DNA of 64,000 bases from Cryptomeria japonica (taxonomy: Eukaryota; Streptophyta; Pinopsida; Cupressales; Cupressaceae), in NCBI RefSeq assembly GCF_030272615.1, contig NC_081411.1, positions 157,680,471-157,744,470 on the forward strand, given 5' to 3'. Below are positions 24,201-36,247 of the stretch, one piece after another. Numbering within the stretch: position 1 is the stretch's first letter; each line of letters starts with the position of its first letter. The translations under genes and the position numbers were made by a program. The notes under the pieces are model-generated. The model did not search any database, was not told the origin of the DNA, and saw nothing but the letters and a program-made list of their open reading frames with translations.

Positions 24201-25371
24201 CTGGAGGCTCAGATTAGGTTGCCAGGGTAACCCAGTGTATGGGGCCGGGACCTATGAAGACCTGCCATGGTAACCGTACTAGGTTGTGTGATGACACTTG
24301 TCCCTACGTTCGCTAGTGTGTTGTCATTTTGTCCTGTTAGGAGTACCTTTGTGGGTCGTCCTATTGTCTTTTCCCTTGTGAGTACTTGGTTTCATGTTAG
24401 ACCTTGGGTGGTGATGGCTCAGTCTTGTGGATGCTCTTCTAGATCTTTGTATTAGCTTTGATTATGTTCAGCTGGATCCTTTTCTTTTCAGGGATCGTTT
24501 ATGTATTATTGATCGATGCGGTCGCTTGTATATTGTTTATATTTCGCCTTGATGGCAGGATTTTAAATGGTGTAACCTCTTGTATTCCTAACTTTATTAA
24601 TTATCATAGGGGTCTTGTAGTTGAGTAGACCCGGAGATGTAGCCCTTTAGGGGTGAACTCCGAGATCATTATGGTGTTATGTGATGTTATTCTCTTACGT
24701 TTCCTTTATTCGACTTTATCATGTATGAATAGCTTATGTTAGAATGTATAAGTGGATAAGAAGGAATTAACTTTAAATGCTTATATTCAGTCCTTTCTTG
24801 AATGCCATTTTGATCGAATGCTTAAGTGGTTTAGATGAGATTTATCGTAGATTCATGTATGCAATCATCTTTTAAAATGCAATAAATTGGAATATGAAAT
24901 AATGTAACTTAGAGAAATGGAACATATTCAGTTGTTGTTAAGGAAATTAAGTATGCTTGAACAGATCTCATATGTTTATGATGAAATTCTAGTGTGTTAG
25001 AATATTAGATATATGGCTTGTTTTTTTATGAAAAGCTTGAATGAAGATTATGAATAGATCTTAATAGATGAATCTTTGCTTGTGATTTATATTTCCATCT
25101 TTTGAAAGAAATTATCCTGATTAAGAATTATCTCGTTATTTCGATAATCAGCTTATTGGATTAATTGTGTGAGTTAAGTGAATTGCGAAATTTAAGTAAT
25201 CTCGTTGGGAAACTCTTTAGGTGTTAGTTGATGTCTTCCTCTATGTAACCTGAATCTTTGATATCTTGTTGTATCTTAATGTGGTGTAACTTTTAAAAAA
25301 AATAAAAAATTATTGCACTCTATTCTTGTGTTTTGGCTTATCCCTTCGGGGTTTCTTGGCGGGGCATTACA
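21212..25371 (+). mobile_element. Solo LTR, chromovirus family, with perfect target duplication
   Basis: Begins TGTAGTACCCCTGCCC and ends GGCGGGGCATTACA, the same termini as the chromovirus LTR. It is flanked by CCACT at 21207-21211 and CCACT at 25372-25376, a perfect 5 bp target duplication. Length 4,160 bases. Shared internal blocks include the AAGTGGCTTTCGATTGGGGG region near 23960. No internal domain, so it arose by recombination between the two LTRs of one element. The short open frames inside it are not protein-like. Confidence 0.93.
22676..22880. repeat. GC-rich island with an 18-base hairpin inside the solo LTR
   Basis: About 200 bases rich in G and C inside an AT-rich LTR. It contains an inverted repeat: CACTGTGGTGGCCGCAGG (22755-22772) and CCTGCGGGCACCACAGTG (22784-22801), 17 of 18 positions paired, with an 11-base loop. 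The offset from the LTR start (about 1,470) is close to that of the palindrome array in the 3' LTR of the other element (about 1,590). Pro-rich frames here come from base composition. Confidence 0.8.
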
Positions 25372-25376
25372 CCACT

Positions 25377-26497
25377 CATGACAAATATCCCCCAATAAAG
25401 TTTACTACTATTTCCATAGGGTGTGGAGAACCATGATAGGGTGAATGGAGCACTAAGACACTACCTCTTCACCAAGAAAAATGACAAGATGAGCTATAAG
25501 AGCTATGCGAGCTCAATCATATTGGCCTTGAATAAATGATTTTAAAAATTTATAATTTCTAAGAGAATTAGAATAACAATTATGAAAAATAAAATTCTCA
25601 TCACCTTCCTTATTCTTATAAGTATATTTTAGCAGAGGAAACACAACATTCCTACTATACTTCAATCTCCAAAAGATTCTTCTAGCTAACTTTTCATGAC
25701 TATCAATAGGGGTTGGTTCCATCTCTTGAGATGCAAGACAAGGTGTGGTAGTAGAAGGAGATGGATTGAATTATATTATTTTGATAGTTCCATTATCAAT
25801 GCATCCCTGTATTCCCTTTTTAAAATTATGACAATCATTGGCATGATGATCGAGGGTTTGAGAATATGAGCTAAAAGATTTATTTGAGGAAGAAAAACCT
25901 TCAGATAGATGATAGAGTATGTTTTGAAAAAAAATCCTTAAGCTTTTGCACCCTAAGGAGATCATACATTGGTGAATGATGAGGATTTACTATACCTTTT
26001 GTACTTGGTTGTGAAGGAGGGTTTATAGGGACTTTGATTCCTTGTTCATATTTTTTAGGTCCTTGTCCATTATAACCTTGTTTTGAGACTATGTTATAAG
26101 CAGTCCTATAAGAACTTTTCAATTATGAAGAAGTAAGACCATTATCATGAATTTATTTAAAATTTGTAGTGTAATAACATATGGAGGGATCGAAGGGACG
26201 ATTAGATGAAGAATGGATTTCCATTGTAGGGAAATTCTCCTTTTTATCATCATTATTCATATGTTGGGAAGGCAGGTTCTTATCATCTAAGGGTTTATCT
26301 TTGCTTAATTTTATGTTTGGAGATAGGTCTAGAATAAAATGTATAACATCATCTTCCCTACAAATATTTGGATGGTTAAGATAAGATCTAGGAGAATGAG
26401 GAGGATATAGAGAGATCGGTACAACAATATTTTGATCTTTCCCCCCTCGCACTAGGGTACATGTATGAGAAGAAGATGGTGTCACACTACTCTTCAA
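25377..26497 (-). pseudogene. Gypsy-type gag remnant, minus strand
   Basis: Reading downwards from 26497: RPFDPSICYYTTNFK, then GYNGQGPKKYEQGIKVPI near 26070, which resembles a G-patch (GxGQGLGKxxQGI) with Leu-Gly changed to Pro-Lys, then HHSPMYDLLRVQKLK, then HANDCHNFKKGIQGCIDNGT near 25840, which matches the H-x-x-DC...LK..I..LI..G block of plant gypsy gag. Many stops. Any protease-RT continuation would lie below 25500 and is cut by the solo LTR. The G-patch reading is an inference from a few positions. Confidence 0.5.
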
Positions 26498-29145
26498 TGC
26501 TTTCTCTCGATTGGAGAGATCATTGATACATGAGCATTGAATATTTCTTCATTCACATGGGATATCCTAGGAGAGGCACAAGTGTTGGCTTTTCCAATGT
26601 CATCTCTAGGATTATCATTGTCTACAAAAGATTTTATGTGATGTACATATGTAATATATTTTATTAAAAATATCATAATAAAGAAACATGCAATATGGAT
26701 AAAATCCTTGAGATATGATTGCCTAGCAGGAAATATCTTTGAAACACTAACGATGCAATATGCAAAAGTACTATGAATGAAAAAAAGTAGTGTAAGGTGA
26801 AAGAAACTATTATTCAATGCATGATTTTGATAAATGTAAGAAAAACGAAATGTAATCATATGTGAAATGGCAAAAAAATGAGATTTAGTAAATGTTAAAT
26901 TAGGAATGCCTAAAATCAAATATGATAATACAAGTAAAAATATTATGCAACCCACAAGTTAAATTTAGAAAACTAAATTAGGGTTTTAATGAATTTAACA
27001 TGTAAATTTATGTTTTTGTTTGGAAATATGATCTATAAGTACAAATTTGAAAGATAAAATGCATACAAATTTGATGTAAGACCACAAACAAGAAATTAGC
27101 ATGAAAGATGTCGGTTTCGCCAAAATTTTAAGGGTGTGATTTGGAATTAGGATCAATTGAGATAATAAAACCACTAATAATTTAAATTAACAAAAACAAG
27201 GTGGAAAGAGGAATGAACCTAATCTATATAGCCTCAATCCAAATAAGGAAAGGGCTAAAACTCTGATTAGATTCACCTAGCTTCTTAGGGTTTTTTTATT
27301 TCTAAGGGTTGATATGGATTGGAATTGATACTTGTGAATTAGAGAAAAATGAGGTATACTTGAACTAAATTAACAAACACAAAATGCTACACATCTCCCA
27401 TGGAGAATAGATTTGGAACCTATTTCTAGATATTCAATCTAATTTTTTGGGGCCAAGCAGTACAAATCCTCCCTGGTTCTTCGAATTTTCCTCTATTGAA
27501 AACAAAACTTGTTTGTCATTGTCAACTCTATTAGAATTACTGAATATAACTCTTGAACCTAATTTTTTCACACAAAAAGAGAGGAAAATATGTTGTTTAT
27601 AGTGATTTGTCTAATTCAAACCCCATTTTATGAATTAACCTTGAATGAAATAATTCAAATACTAAAATAAATGTTAAGGAGATATACCTCAAATCTACAT
27701 TTTTTGATGATGATGCAATGCTCTTTGAATGTAATCACAAATATTGAATTTAATGGCATGACAGACACATAAACATAAAAAATCCTAATCACACACACAT
27801 GCTTGCATGAGTATTGATGTAACATTGCTCCATAATGCTTGAAGGATGAATATGCAACCTTGAATCTATAAAAATGCATGATGATGAATAATTCACGAAT
27901 GCATAAATATTGCATATAGATCATGGATGTCAAAATAGATTAATATGATGTCTCTGTATAGGGTTCCCAAGGTAAATTTCCAATTACGCTAACTTGTAAT
28001 GTTAATGTCTAGCCATGGGGACCAGAAACCATCAAATAGATAAAGGGCCTACCTCATTTCAATTTGGGGCCTGTTTAAGGGGGACTAGGGCATTTTGGGG
28101 TTCCCTGGTCTACTCTAGGGAATTCCACACCTTGGTCCTCCTACAAATAGGACCAACACAAAGGAAAATGGGGAAGGTACCTCCAGGATGGGGTCCACAA
28201 AATGGTGTTCATGACATTATGGTTGGATAATAGGACCAAAACAAATTTAGAGAGGGGATGGAGATATGATATGCCAAAGTAGGAGCATAAACATGAGGTG
28301 TAAATTAGATGGGTTACAATTTACGACACTACAATTATAACAATATATTGTAAATACATATTGAGGTAATTTTGAATCACATATTTTAAAGAATTGTTCA
28401 ATACAAGGTATCACTTAGAGAATAAATAAGAAATAAGTATATGTTCATTTCAAAAGTGGGATATATCTATTAGAGTCAATAAATGGTGTTTCTAAATAGA
28501 TTCTATTGTAATATATAAAATTATGATGAATATATATATTCCACTAAAAAATGTATAATGATAGATGTTACACAAGAAACATTTTTAAGATATTATATAA
28601 TGATAGATGTAATACAAGGAGCATTTTTAAGAAAATATTAAAAATAGAAATACTTGATCATTAGGCTTTAATGACAAATGTAATGTCACTTTTTCCTATA
28701 TTTAATTAATTATTTGAAGTGGCATTAACATAATGATTAATACTAAAGTTAATGTAATTTGCAACATGTATAATGTTATCTAAACTAAACATAAATACAA
28801 ATACACATTATACACATAATTATTTGATAGGAACTCTAAAGGAAATATTATATTATCATAAAATCTCATGCAAAATATGTTTAATATCCATTATAATTAA
28901 GTGTTTTCAATACTTATTTGAACCTTGAGCACTTGAATGATCATTCTCACTTCAAGAAGATTTCAATGGTCTTGGACTTAATAGCCATGACACATTTAAT
29001 ATGATCCAATTATTATTCAGAACTAACATACATGCTTTAAAATATTCACTCAACATCTACACACCAAAGACCCCAACATGCATAATAATGTATGAGAGGA
29101 CAATCTTGGGTTTATGATGTACCTTGATTTCGACACACACTCTTT
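26498..29145. other. Non-coding, no recognisable gene
   Basis: AT-rich sequence with no frame I can assign. A more GC-rich stretch at 28010-28230 has no protein-like frame. A hydrophobic minus-strand frame at 26494-26955 (153 codons) lacks any family resemblance and is probably chance in T-rich sequence. Confidence 0.5.
28554..28640. repeat. 42-base tandem duplication
   Basis: TATAATGATAGATGT(T/A)A, then ACATTTTTAAGA-like sequence, is repeated at a 42-base period (28554 and 28596) with a few differences. Confidence 0.85.
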
Positions 29146-29150
29146 GCCCC

Positions 29151-30287
29151 TGTTGGCAATATGGAGGAATTGATTATGTGTTGCATTGACATTTTGTCAT
29201 TGATGTCAACTCTAGCTATTATGGTTGGTTGCTGACAGACTGGTTTTGGTTAGTGATAGAAGATCTTGTGTTACCTGTAAGGGTTTAAGGTTTAACCGAC
29301 AGAGCTTTTACAAAGAATCTTTGACATAATGCATAAGTGGTGTTGGTGTGGCTTCTAGATGGAATTCAAGATGCAGAAGGTGATCCTTGATCATGCCTCA
29401 AATGATTGGAGACATTTCTTTGGCGTGGTTGACCCAGATTAGGTCTGGTAACTATCTAGGCTATAGACCGGTATCATGTTAACGTGTTCTCTACACGTTA
29501 CCAGGATGTTTCTTTTGAATTTGTTAATGTTGTTTTGGTCTAAAGCTGACATGGCATATCATTATAATATAGATGTACGTAATGATCTTGTTGTAATATC
29601 TTTAGGTGGCCGACCTAATTGGTTTAGGCCTTAGGGTTTGTATAAATTGATGTAAGATCTCATTGTAGATCATGGCATGGGTATGGGAATGAAATATATG
29701 TTCATGGTCATGGAATGAAATATCATATGTGAAGGAGATTTGGTCAATCATAAGTGATCGAATTGGGTTTAAGTAAGAGGTCAAAGGCCACTGGTATTGA
29801 GCTTAATTGGGACTGTAATCAGGCATGGTAGATGTTATCTCTAGTAGTTCATTCTTTTGGATTGTTGTCCAATTATCTTGAGGTGGTTATAACCTATTTG
29901 TAGTTAGTGAGACTCTTTTGTAATGAGCAGTATGCTCTAGGCAGTGTGTCTTCCTGCATGTGTAGGCCCCTTATTGTATCACATACTTTCTGCAGAAGTA
30001 TCATTTGACTGTGGGTAGGCTTCCCACCGTGGTTTTGCCATTTACGGGGTTTTCCACGTACAAATCATGGTGTTATGTGGTATGGTTGCATTGTGTTAAT
30101 TCTCTGTTTCATTCTTAAGTTTTATTGCTTATCGGTATCTGTTTCTGCTCTTCCGGTATTCAATGCTTATGTGCTCCGGTTAAAGGTTATAAAGTGGTTG
30201 GTTAAAGGTCATAAAGTGGTTTGATTAATATAATCTGTTGACAACTGATTCACCCACCCTCTCAGTTGTCCACCGGTTATCCTAACA
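29151..30287 (+). mobile_element. Solo LTR with perfect GCCCC target duplication
   Basis: Starts TGTTGGCAATATGGAGG and ends GGTTATCCTAACA, 1,137 bases, flanked by GCCCC at 29146-29150 and GCCCC at 30288-30292. It shares the CCACCGTGGTTTTGCCATTT and TTTTCCACGTACA blocks with the LTRs at 1-918 and 5841-6700 (in their sense direction), so it belongs to a related LTR family. No coding frame. Confidence 0.92.
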
Positions 30288-30292
30288 GCCCC

Positions 30293-31460
30293 TTCTTCGA
30301 ATGTCCATGACCCATGAAGCCACCTCCTTCTTCTTCTTCTTCTTCCATGAGTGATCTTCATGGCTCCCTTCTAAGGTTTCACTTGCCTATTTTATATAAC
30401 ATTTATAAATATGATTTCCAAACCATCACAACCTTTCACAAAAGTTTCCTCTCAATACTTAATTAATTAATAATTATTCCTTTCCTTTTATTAAGAAGTT
30501 TTTATTTATTTTTCATAGATTCATTAATTTCATTAGTATTTTAAGAAATATTGCATGTATGAAGAAACAAATAAACATACAGAAAAATTTCATTTTAATT
30601 GTTTGGTCCTATCTCCTGGACGATGAAATTACATTTCTTTCGGCAACTCAGGAGCCCTGCAAATACAATATAAAATTTTCAGAGTGGCCAATTTATTTGT
30701 ATTTGTTGGGACAGATAACATCTTAGCAGAAAAGAGTATCATTACCAGCATTTTGAGGAATATAAAAAACAAGTTTCTCGTTCTCTTCACGAGTCCAATG
30801 AAGGCACTACTCCATTTTTGCATCCTTTATTTGGTTTCAATAAAAGTAAGAATCATAAGTGTCAGAAAGTTATTCATCCTTTGCATATTTGTTTCTGGTT
30901 TATGTTATCAAAACTAACCTTAACGTATGCACCCCCCCCCCAAAAAAAAAGTCAGATGTTTTTAACGTCTATAGGTGTTTATGTTATCAAAACTAACCTT
31001 AAGGTATGCACTGCTAAAATACTAAACGGTGCCATATAATTTTTGGTGAGATGTTTTTCCATGGCTTTTGCATTAGCTTGTGTTGTCAAGATTGTTCATA
31101 AAAAGAGTGCAGTGTTAGGTTTAGTTTCTATTTATAGCATATGAAAAGCTAGGTTAGGAGAGGGAAGTAAATTAATATTCTAAAGAATCCTCAGAAAATA
31201 ATGATACCATCTGCAAATTACTAGTCCCAACAAAACATCTGATTATAAAAAAAACAATAACCGATTTGTTCATCAAGCTTAACATGCAAATTAATTGTTT
31301 ATGAATTAATTTTAATCAATTTAGATTCATATGAAACTTATTTTCTTCAATGTCTTTAATGCTTGAGATTGGCAAAATAAAAATAACTGATATATTCATC
31401 AAATATTTGTGTGAAATTAGATTCATGTTGTTGACAATTCAAAAAACTGAAACCTTAACG
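30293..31460. other. Non-coding stretch with short repeats
   Basis: Contains (CTT)n at about 30327-30346 and a 33-base direct repeat (TTTATGTTATCAAAACTAAC and following bases) at 30899 and 30978, period 79, with a poly-C/poly-A run between the copies. A minus-strand fragment at 30823-30629 has splice-like borders (GGTAATGATAC and TTTGCAGGGCTCC), but the coding match is too weak to name. Confidence 0.5.
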
Positions 31461-31469
31461 TATAAGAAT

Positions 31470-32300
31470 TATAATGCCCATCAATGGTACCACTCAATCT
31501 ATTGCAGATAATATCCAATACAACCGAATTTAGAAGTCCGTTGAGGCTTGAAGAGAGCTTCTCAATTTAAAAAAAAATCATAAATACATGTGACAGGGAC
31601 TAAGACACTACTCAATTTATTGCAGGTCATATTCAATACAACTGAACTTTGAAGTCTTATCAAACATGAATAAGGATCTTAAAAACATATGTGAAGAGAG
31701 TGGAAGCTATGATGGAATAGCACCCACAAGTCTGTTATAGGTCAAATTAAAGTTACCAAGCTTTCTCAAGCTATAGTTTGATACAACTTTTCAATGGAAA
31801 TTTTGATCATTTTGGAAATTTTGATCTTAAAATGATATGTGATAGAGATCATTTTGGAAATTTTGATCTTAAAATGATATGCGATAGAGATAGAGATAGA
31901 AGCACAGAGGATGCAATACCTCCCACAAATTTATTATAACTCAAATCAAACCTACCAAAAAAATAATTATGCTAGTGAACATAAATACAATTTAACTTTT
32001 TCAATTTATTCAAAGAAATCAAAGCTATACTAACCTTTCTTCATCCACTAGTCAATCTATCTAGCGGATGAATCATGCGGCTAAACATGTTATAAAATAA
32101 ATTTATTCTCCTCAAATTTTTGAGCTATTCAAGGAAAGGGGTATGGTGGGTTCACTTGTTTAGTTCAAATCAAATATATTCAATTTTTTCTAGCTATTCA
32201 AAGAATGGGGTAAAGATTCAATGAACCTATTACTTTACAAGGACAAAACCCGCAACTCTTGAGTTTTCTCAAGGATTGTAGCAAAGATTCAAAGATGATG
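31470..32300 (-). pseudogene. Leucine-rich-repeat protein fragment
   Basis: Minus-strand segments read as plant extracellular-type LRRs (LxxLxxLxLxxNxLxGxIP). From high to low coordinate: ELRVLSLxSNRFIESLPHSL near 32250, LKNLRRINLFYNMFSRMIHP near 32080, GRFDLSYNKFVGGIASSV near 31930, LRKLGNFNLTYNRLVGAIPS near 31755, SSVVLNMTCNKLSS near 31630, and NSVVLDIICNRLSGTIDG near 31500. Frames change between repeats and stops are common, so this is dead. It resembles receptor-like proteins or kinases that sense ligands at the cell surface. A kinase domain is not seen. It could be the downstream part of the locus that includes 32850-36075 on the same strand. Confidence 0.7.
31805..31892. repeat. 42-base tandem duplication within the LRR fragment
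   Basis: GATCATTTTGGAAATTTTGA and the following 22 bases are repeated at 31805 and 31847 with a single difference (TGTGATAG/TGCGATAG). The near identity suggests a late event, after the gene had decayed. Confidence 0.9.
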
Positions 32301-32849
32301 TTTTCTTATAAGCCATGTTTGTTGACCTTAATAAAATTCCTAATGTTCTGAGCTATGTTTCTATGGAATGCATTACTTGCTTGCTAATGTATTAGCTCTC
32401 TCATATTTCCAATGTAAAGATGATGTAAAAATTGTGATTTTCTTTAGCCCATGTTTCCCTCACATTTGAGCTCATACATAAATTGTCTATTGGCTGGTTG
32501 ACATGACATCATGTGTATCAATTGAAACAGTTAATGACCCCAACCATATTAATTGTAGTATTGAGCTTCCCTCCACAACATCATTAATGTGGGATATAGT
32601 TTCCTGCTATAGAAGACCACTTTTAAAATGAATAACATGTTCATTGACATAGGCTATCTACAATGATTCTCTAGCATCAAGGAGTACTGTATGCATGGAA
32701 AAGGATCCCATCTTCCTCCCTCTCATCGTGAGGATCATCTACTGGGAGAATCTCTTGACCTTTATGACAAATAACTTCATTAGTCAAAGAATTTCTTATC
32801 TTGATGGTATCCTTATTGGATATATCCCCATTGGATCTCTTTCTATTGA

Positions 32850-33396
32850 GTTTACTACTATCTTTTCATGCACATTCTTTTCTATCTTGTACACTTCTTG
32901 TGTTCATACTTTGATTCAGACCTATACTTATTTCTCTCTTGTTTTGCTTTCTCTGCTTTGGCAGCTTCTTCTACACTTTTTCCTATCTCAAACTGAACAA
33001 GAACTTCTACATATCTTGCTTTAGTCTCTGATATCAAGATTTTAATTATTTCCTTCAATAAGTTTCCTTCTCTTCAATTGGGTGATTGTTTTTGGATTAC
33101 ACAACTAATTTGTAAAGAAGAGCACTGTTTATAATGGATTTGATTGAATTCCACTCTTGGTTTCCATTTATGCTCCTGGCTTATAATATCAATCTTTTCG
33201 GTCTGTCAATCTTGTAAAGTACTATCAGCTTGTAATGTATTTATTGAGGCCCTTTTAACAGAGGCTTCCAATTTAAATAAAATCTCATTTCTAATTCGGT
33301 CATCTGACCAATCACGCTGAAATAGAAGATTTGCCTTTTGCATCTTTTGGAGAATATTTGTCAGCTTTACTAGCAATTTGTGTTCCTCTGCCTGCA
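32850..33396 (-). pseudogene. Coiled-coil exon of an unidentified gene
   Basis: Minus-strand frame preceded by a splice-acceptor-like AAATGATGCAG. It reads EEHKLLVKLTNILQKMQKAN, RDWSDDRIRNEILFKLEASV, then after one stop (near 33205) QTEKIDIISQEHKWKPRVEF, after a second (near 33078) LLKEIIKILISETKARYVEV, then SVEEAAKAEKAKQERNKYRS. The last part is a charged alpha-helical coil. About 180 codons with only two stops, unlike the transposon debris nearby. The product is unknown. A plus-strand frame at 32695-33024 is the antisense shadow of this exon. Confidence 0.5.
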
Positions 33397-33615
33397 TCAT
33401 TTACCCAGAGCTAAAGGATTTAGTGTAGAAAAACAAGGATATAATCATGCCAACCACGCAGAAAAATGAACAAGAGAAACATGAGAGACTCAATTAATAT
33501 CAAAATATAATATGTAATTATAAATTTGAATGTGAGTAAACTTGAGAAGCTTAAAAATAATTATGTTAGATTTAGATTTGCTTTTGGAATATAAAAATTT
33601 CATAAATTTTGTCAC

Positions 33616-33675
33616 CTGATTTGTCTTTCCAGTAGAAGCAATATGATATTTCGTTTCCTCATACAACTCAAGCAA
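33616..33675 (-). pseudogene. Possible upstream exon of the coiled-coil gene
   Basis: The minus strand reads MLELYEETKYHIASTGKTNQ, then a donor-like CAG/GTGACAAA. The intron to the acceptor at about 33397 would be about 220 bases. This is a structural inference with no homology support. Confidence 0.4.
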
Positions 33676-36028
33676 CTGGTCACTTCATTTTGCTCTTATG
33701 CATTACCAGTAATCAGATTTTATGAGACGTGAATTGTAGCCAAATAGATGTCCTCAACCTATTCGTGCAATGCAAACACATTAGGGGATCTAAGATAAAA
33801 GTAGTGTACACATCATTCACAAAATTCCATGCCACATAAATAAGAGTTTCCTCAGAAAATACCAACAATCTTAATTACACAACCACATCAAATCTTAAAT
33901 TTTTCATAAGCATTCAAAACTCTCTTTGCTCTTGGCATAAGTCCTGTGTTAGATACAATAAGAGAAAATGTTTTACTGGTTAGTACAAAAAAATTCTATT
34001 ATCTGCAATAGAGCTAAGATCTATTTGCTAATGGAAAAAAAATCACCTATATTCTACAAATAGCTAATGTACTTTTGAAAATAGTTTACTGAGAATTTAA
34101 ATAATTTTGCGAATTACATAATAGAAGCACAAGAGTTCAAATATTATGATGAAATCTGTATCTTTTAAGAAGGCAATGAGGATAAGATCTTGGGGGGAGC
34201 TTGATGATCTATTTTGAAAGAGTAGGGCTCTCTTAACCAAGAAACAAATATTGTATAAGACAAATTAAAATCTTTCTTTCAATAATATTTATTAATTTGA
34301 AGATTTGATTAGATACAATCTTACAATTTTTTATTATTATTTATATTTATTTATTGTATTCATTAAATATACAAAATATAAAGTTCAAAACACCACGATT
34401 TTTTTACCAATTTTATAAACTACAAACGACAATCTTTAAAATATTCCTACAAACTTTCCTGCACCTGGCCATACAGTCAATTTTATCAATGTTATCTTCT
34501 AGCGTATTGAGTTTTTATGTGGAATTATTGAAATAAATTTAAGGAGTGTATACACCGGTTGACAAATGTACTTGATAGTAACTGCGTTTGGGTTTTACAA
34601 GTTTAGTTCTCCATTTTTCCTATTTCTAGTAGATTTGAATTGGATGGAATATTATAAATTTGAGGAGGATTACAGATAGATTGGTTAAATTAAGTAACAA
34701 ATGAGAGATTGGTAGAACATTTGAGTAACAAATGGGAGATAGTAGGCATGAATCCTAGTTGGTTCATATGACAGCTGGAGCTCAACATGTGGTATTTGAG
34801 CTAGGTTATGTTCTCTAAACATTTATAGTGTGGTTTTAAGAGGGATGTTGGAAATAAGCTTCACTTGGATCAATGTAAGAACCAATAGTTCAATTGGTAG
34901 ATCACAATAGTATCAAATGAAAGGTCCTAGGAATATATGAGTTGTAGTTCAACAAGAATTGTATGGTACTTTGGAAAAATCATAGACTCTATAATCCATA
35001 AAAGGTTGAAAAAACCCAGACTTTGATAGTTATACATTTTTATAAATTATTTAGAATAAAAATTTGGACCATTTATATATGTTGAATCAAACTGGAATTT
35101 TTAGTCTTAATTCTTCTGATTGATTCTAATATAGTGTTAAATTTTTTCAGTAACTATACATATGTTGTTAAGAAACTCTACCATTGAACAACTAACCCCA
35201 CTTGACTCATTTTCTTAGAACATTTCGAAAAGTATTTTAAAGTGTGTCTGATTATAAGGTTTTACCCTTTTCAAAGTTGCATAACTCCACAAAATTGGAA
35301 TTTACATAATTTTTTAATGGATCTTTGATTTGCTAGTAAAGTTGAATAGTTTTTAATGAGATCAGCATTGATCAAGTCTTACAAAATACAAGGCCCCAAT
35401 ATCATAAGAATTGGGGGTGAACTTGATTAAATGCATGCTGGTGCTCCCATATATGTAACTAAAAATGATGTTGTGGACGAAAAAAATCTTTATCAAAAAA
35501 AAAAAAAAAAAAGAATATGAATATTCATTTGATTATGAAATTTAACTTTTATATTTATATCCTATTAGAAAATAATGAAATGATATCATAAGGGATAAGG
35601 GTGAATTTGAGAAATGGATGCTTATACTCTCATATCTGTAACAAAAAATGATTTTGTGAATAAAAAAAATTCTATAACAGAAATGAAAAAAAAAATATTA
35701 ATTTTCAAATAATAACAAAATTGAACCTTCATTTTTAATCCCAAAAATATTGAAATTATTAATATTTTAAAAATCCAACTTAAATTTAAATGTTTCTAAA
35801 GATCTCTTTCAATTTTGATAGAATCCAAAATCTTATAATCTTTATCAGTTATCGCGCTGACAAAAATTAAAATTAAAGAAAAAATATTTAAGAGTAGACA
35901 TAACAAAAAAAAACAAATATTCTTTTTAAACTATTTAAAAGTGGGGAAACAAAGCTGAAGCTAAAAAAAAAATACCAATCACACCGCTTATTTTGTAGAA
36001 AGAAAAATACAACATATAAAAGCATTAC
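33676..36028. other. Non-coding, with a diverged tandem duplication
   Basis: AT-rich. A region of about 185 bases is repeated with much divergence: 35400-35585 (TATCATAAGAATTGGGGGTG ... ATGATGTTGTGGACGAAAAA) and 35586-35770 (TATCATAAGGGATAAGGGTG ... ATGATTTTGTGAATAAAAAA). A run of about 19 A lies at 35494-35512. No gene seen. If 33616-36075 is one locus, this is its first intron. Confidence 0.5.
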
Positions 36029-36075
36029 CTTATGTTTTTAATTAGATCATCAGAAGAGGGAGGAGGAGAAAGCAT
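36029..36075 (-). pseudogene. Putative first exon, copy 1
   Basis: The minus strand reads MLSPPPSSDDLIKNI followed by a donor-like AG/GTAATG. A homologous unit at 56878-56925 keeps the ATG, most codons and the donor. Homology extends about 200 bases upstream and a little downstream, covering the expected promoter and leader. The product is unknown. The exon is short, so the call rests on the conservation between the two copies. Confidence 0.45.
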
Positions 36076-36135
36076 TCTAAATCTCCAATAAATCAAATTC
36101 ATGAAGAATCACATTATTTATACTGCAGTAAACCT

Positions 36136-36247
36136 GTACAGTTCTGCTGTGTCAAAGTAAGCAGAAATATGATGACAAGTGACTTAAAGACACGTACAGT
36201 TCTGCTGTGTCAAAGTAAGCAGAAATATGATGACAAGTGACTTAAAT
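36136..36247. repeat. 58-base tandem duplication upstream of exon copy 1
   Basis: GTACAGTTCTGCTGTGTCAA and the next ~35 bases occur at 36136 and 36194 almost unchanged. Each contains or abuts an ACGTGTC-type element on the minus strand (GTACGTGTCTT at the junction). The copy at 57003-57060 has a single diverged version. Confidence 0.9.

Noticed and set aside
26494-26955. 153-codon hydrophobic minus-strand frame
   Set aside because: Phe/Ile/Tyr/His content follows from A/T-rich sequence. No neighbouring conserved frame, no domain pattern.
30629-30823. Minus-strand fragment with APELPKEM as a kinase APE motif
   Set aside because: Too short, no other kinase subdomain on that strand nearby, and the frame before it contains a stop.
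32695-33024. 109-codon plus-strand frame with hydrophobic segments (possible membrane protein)
   Set aside because: It is the antisense of a lysine/glutamate-rich coiled-coil exon, which reads better on the minus strand.
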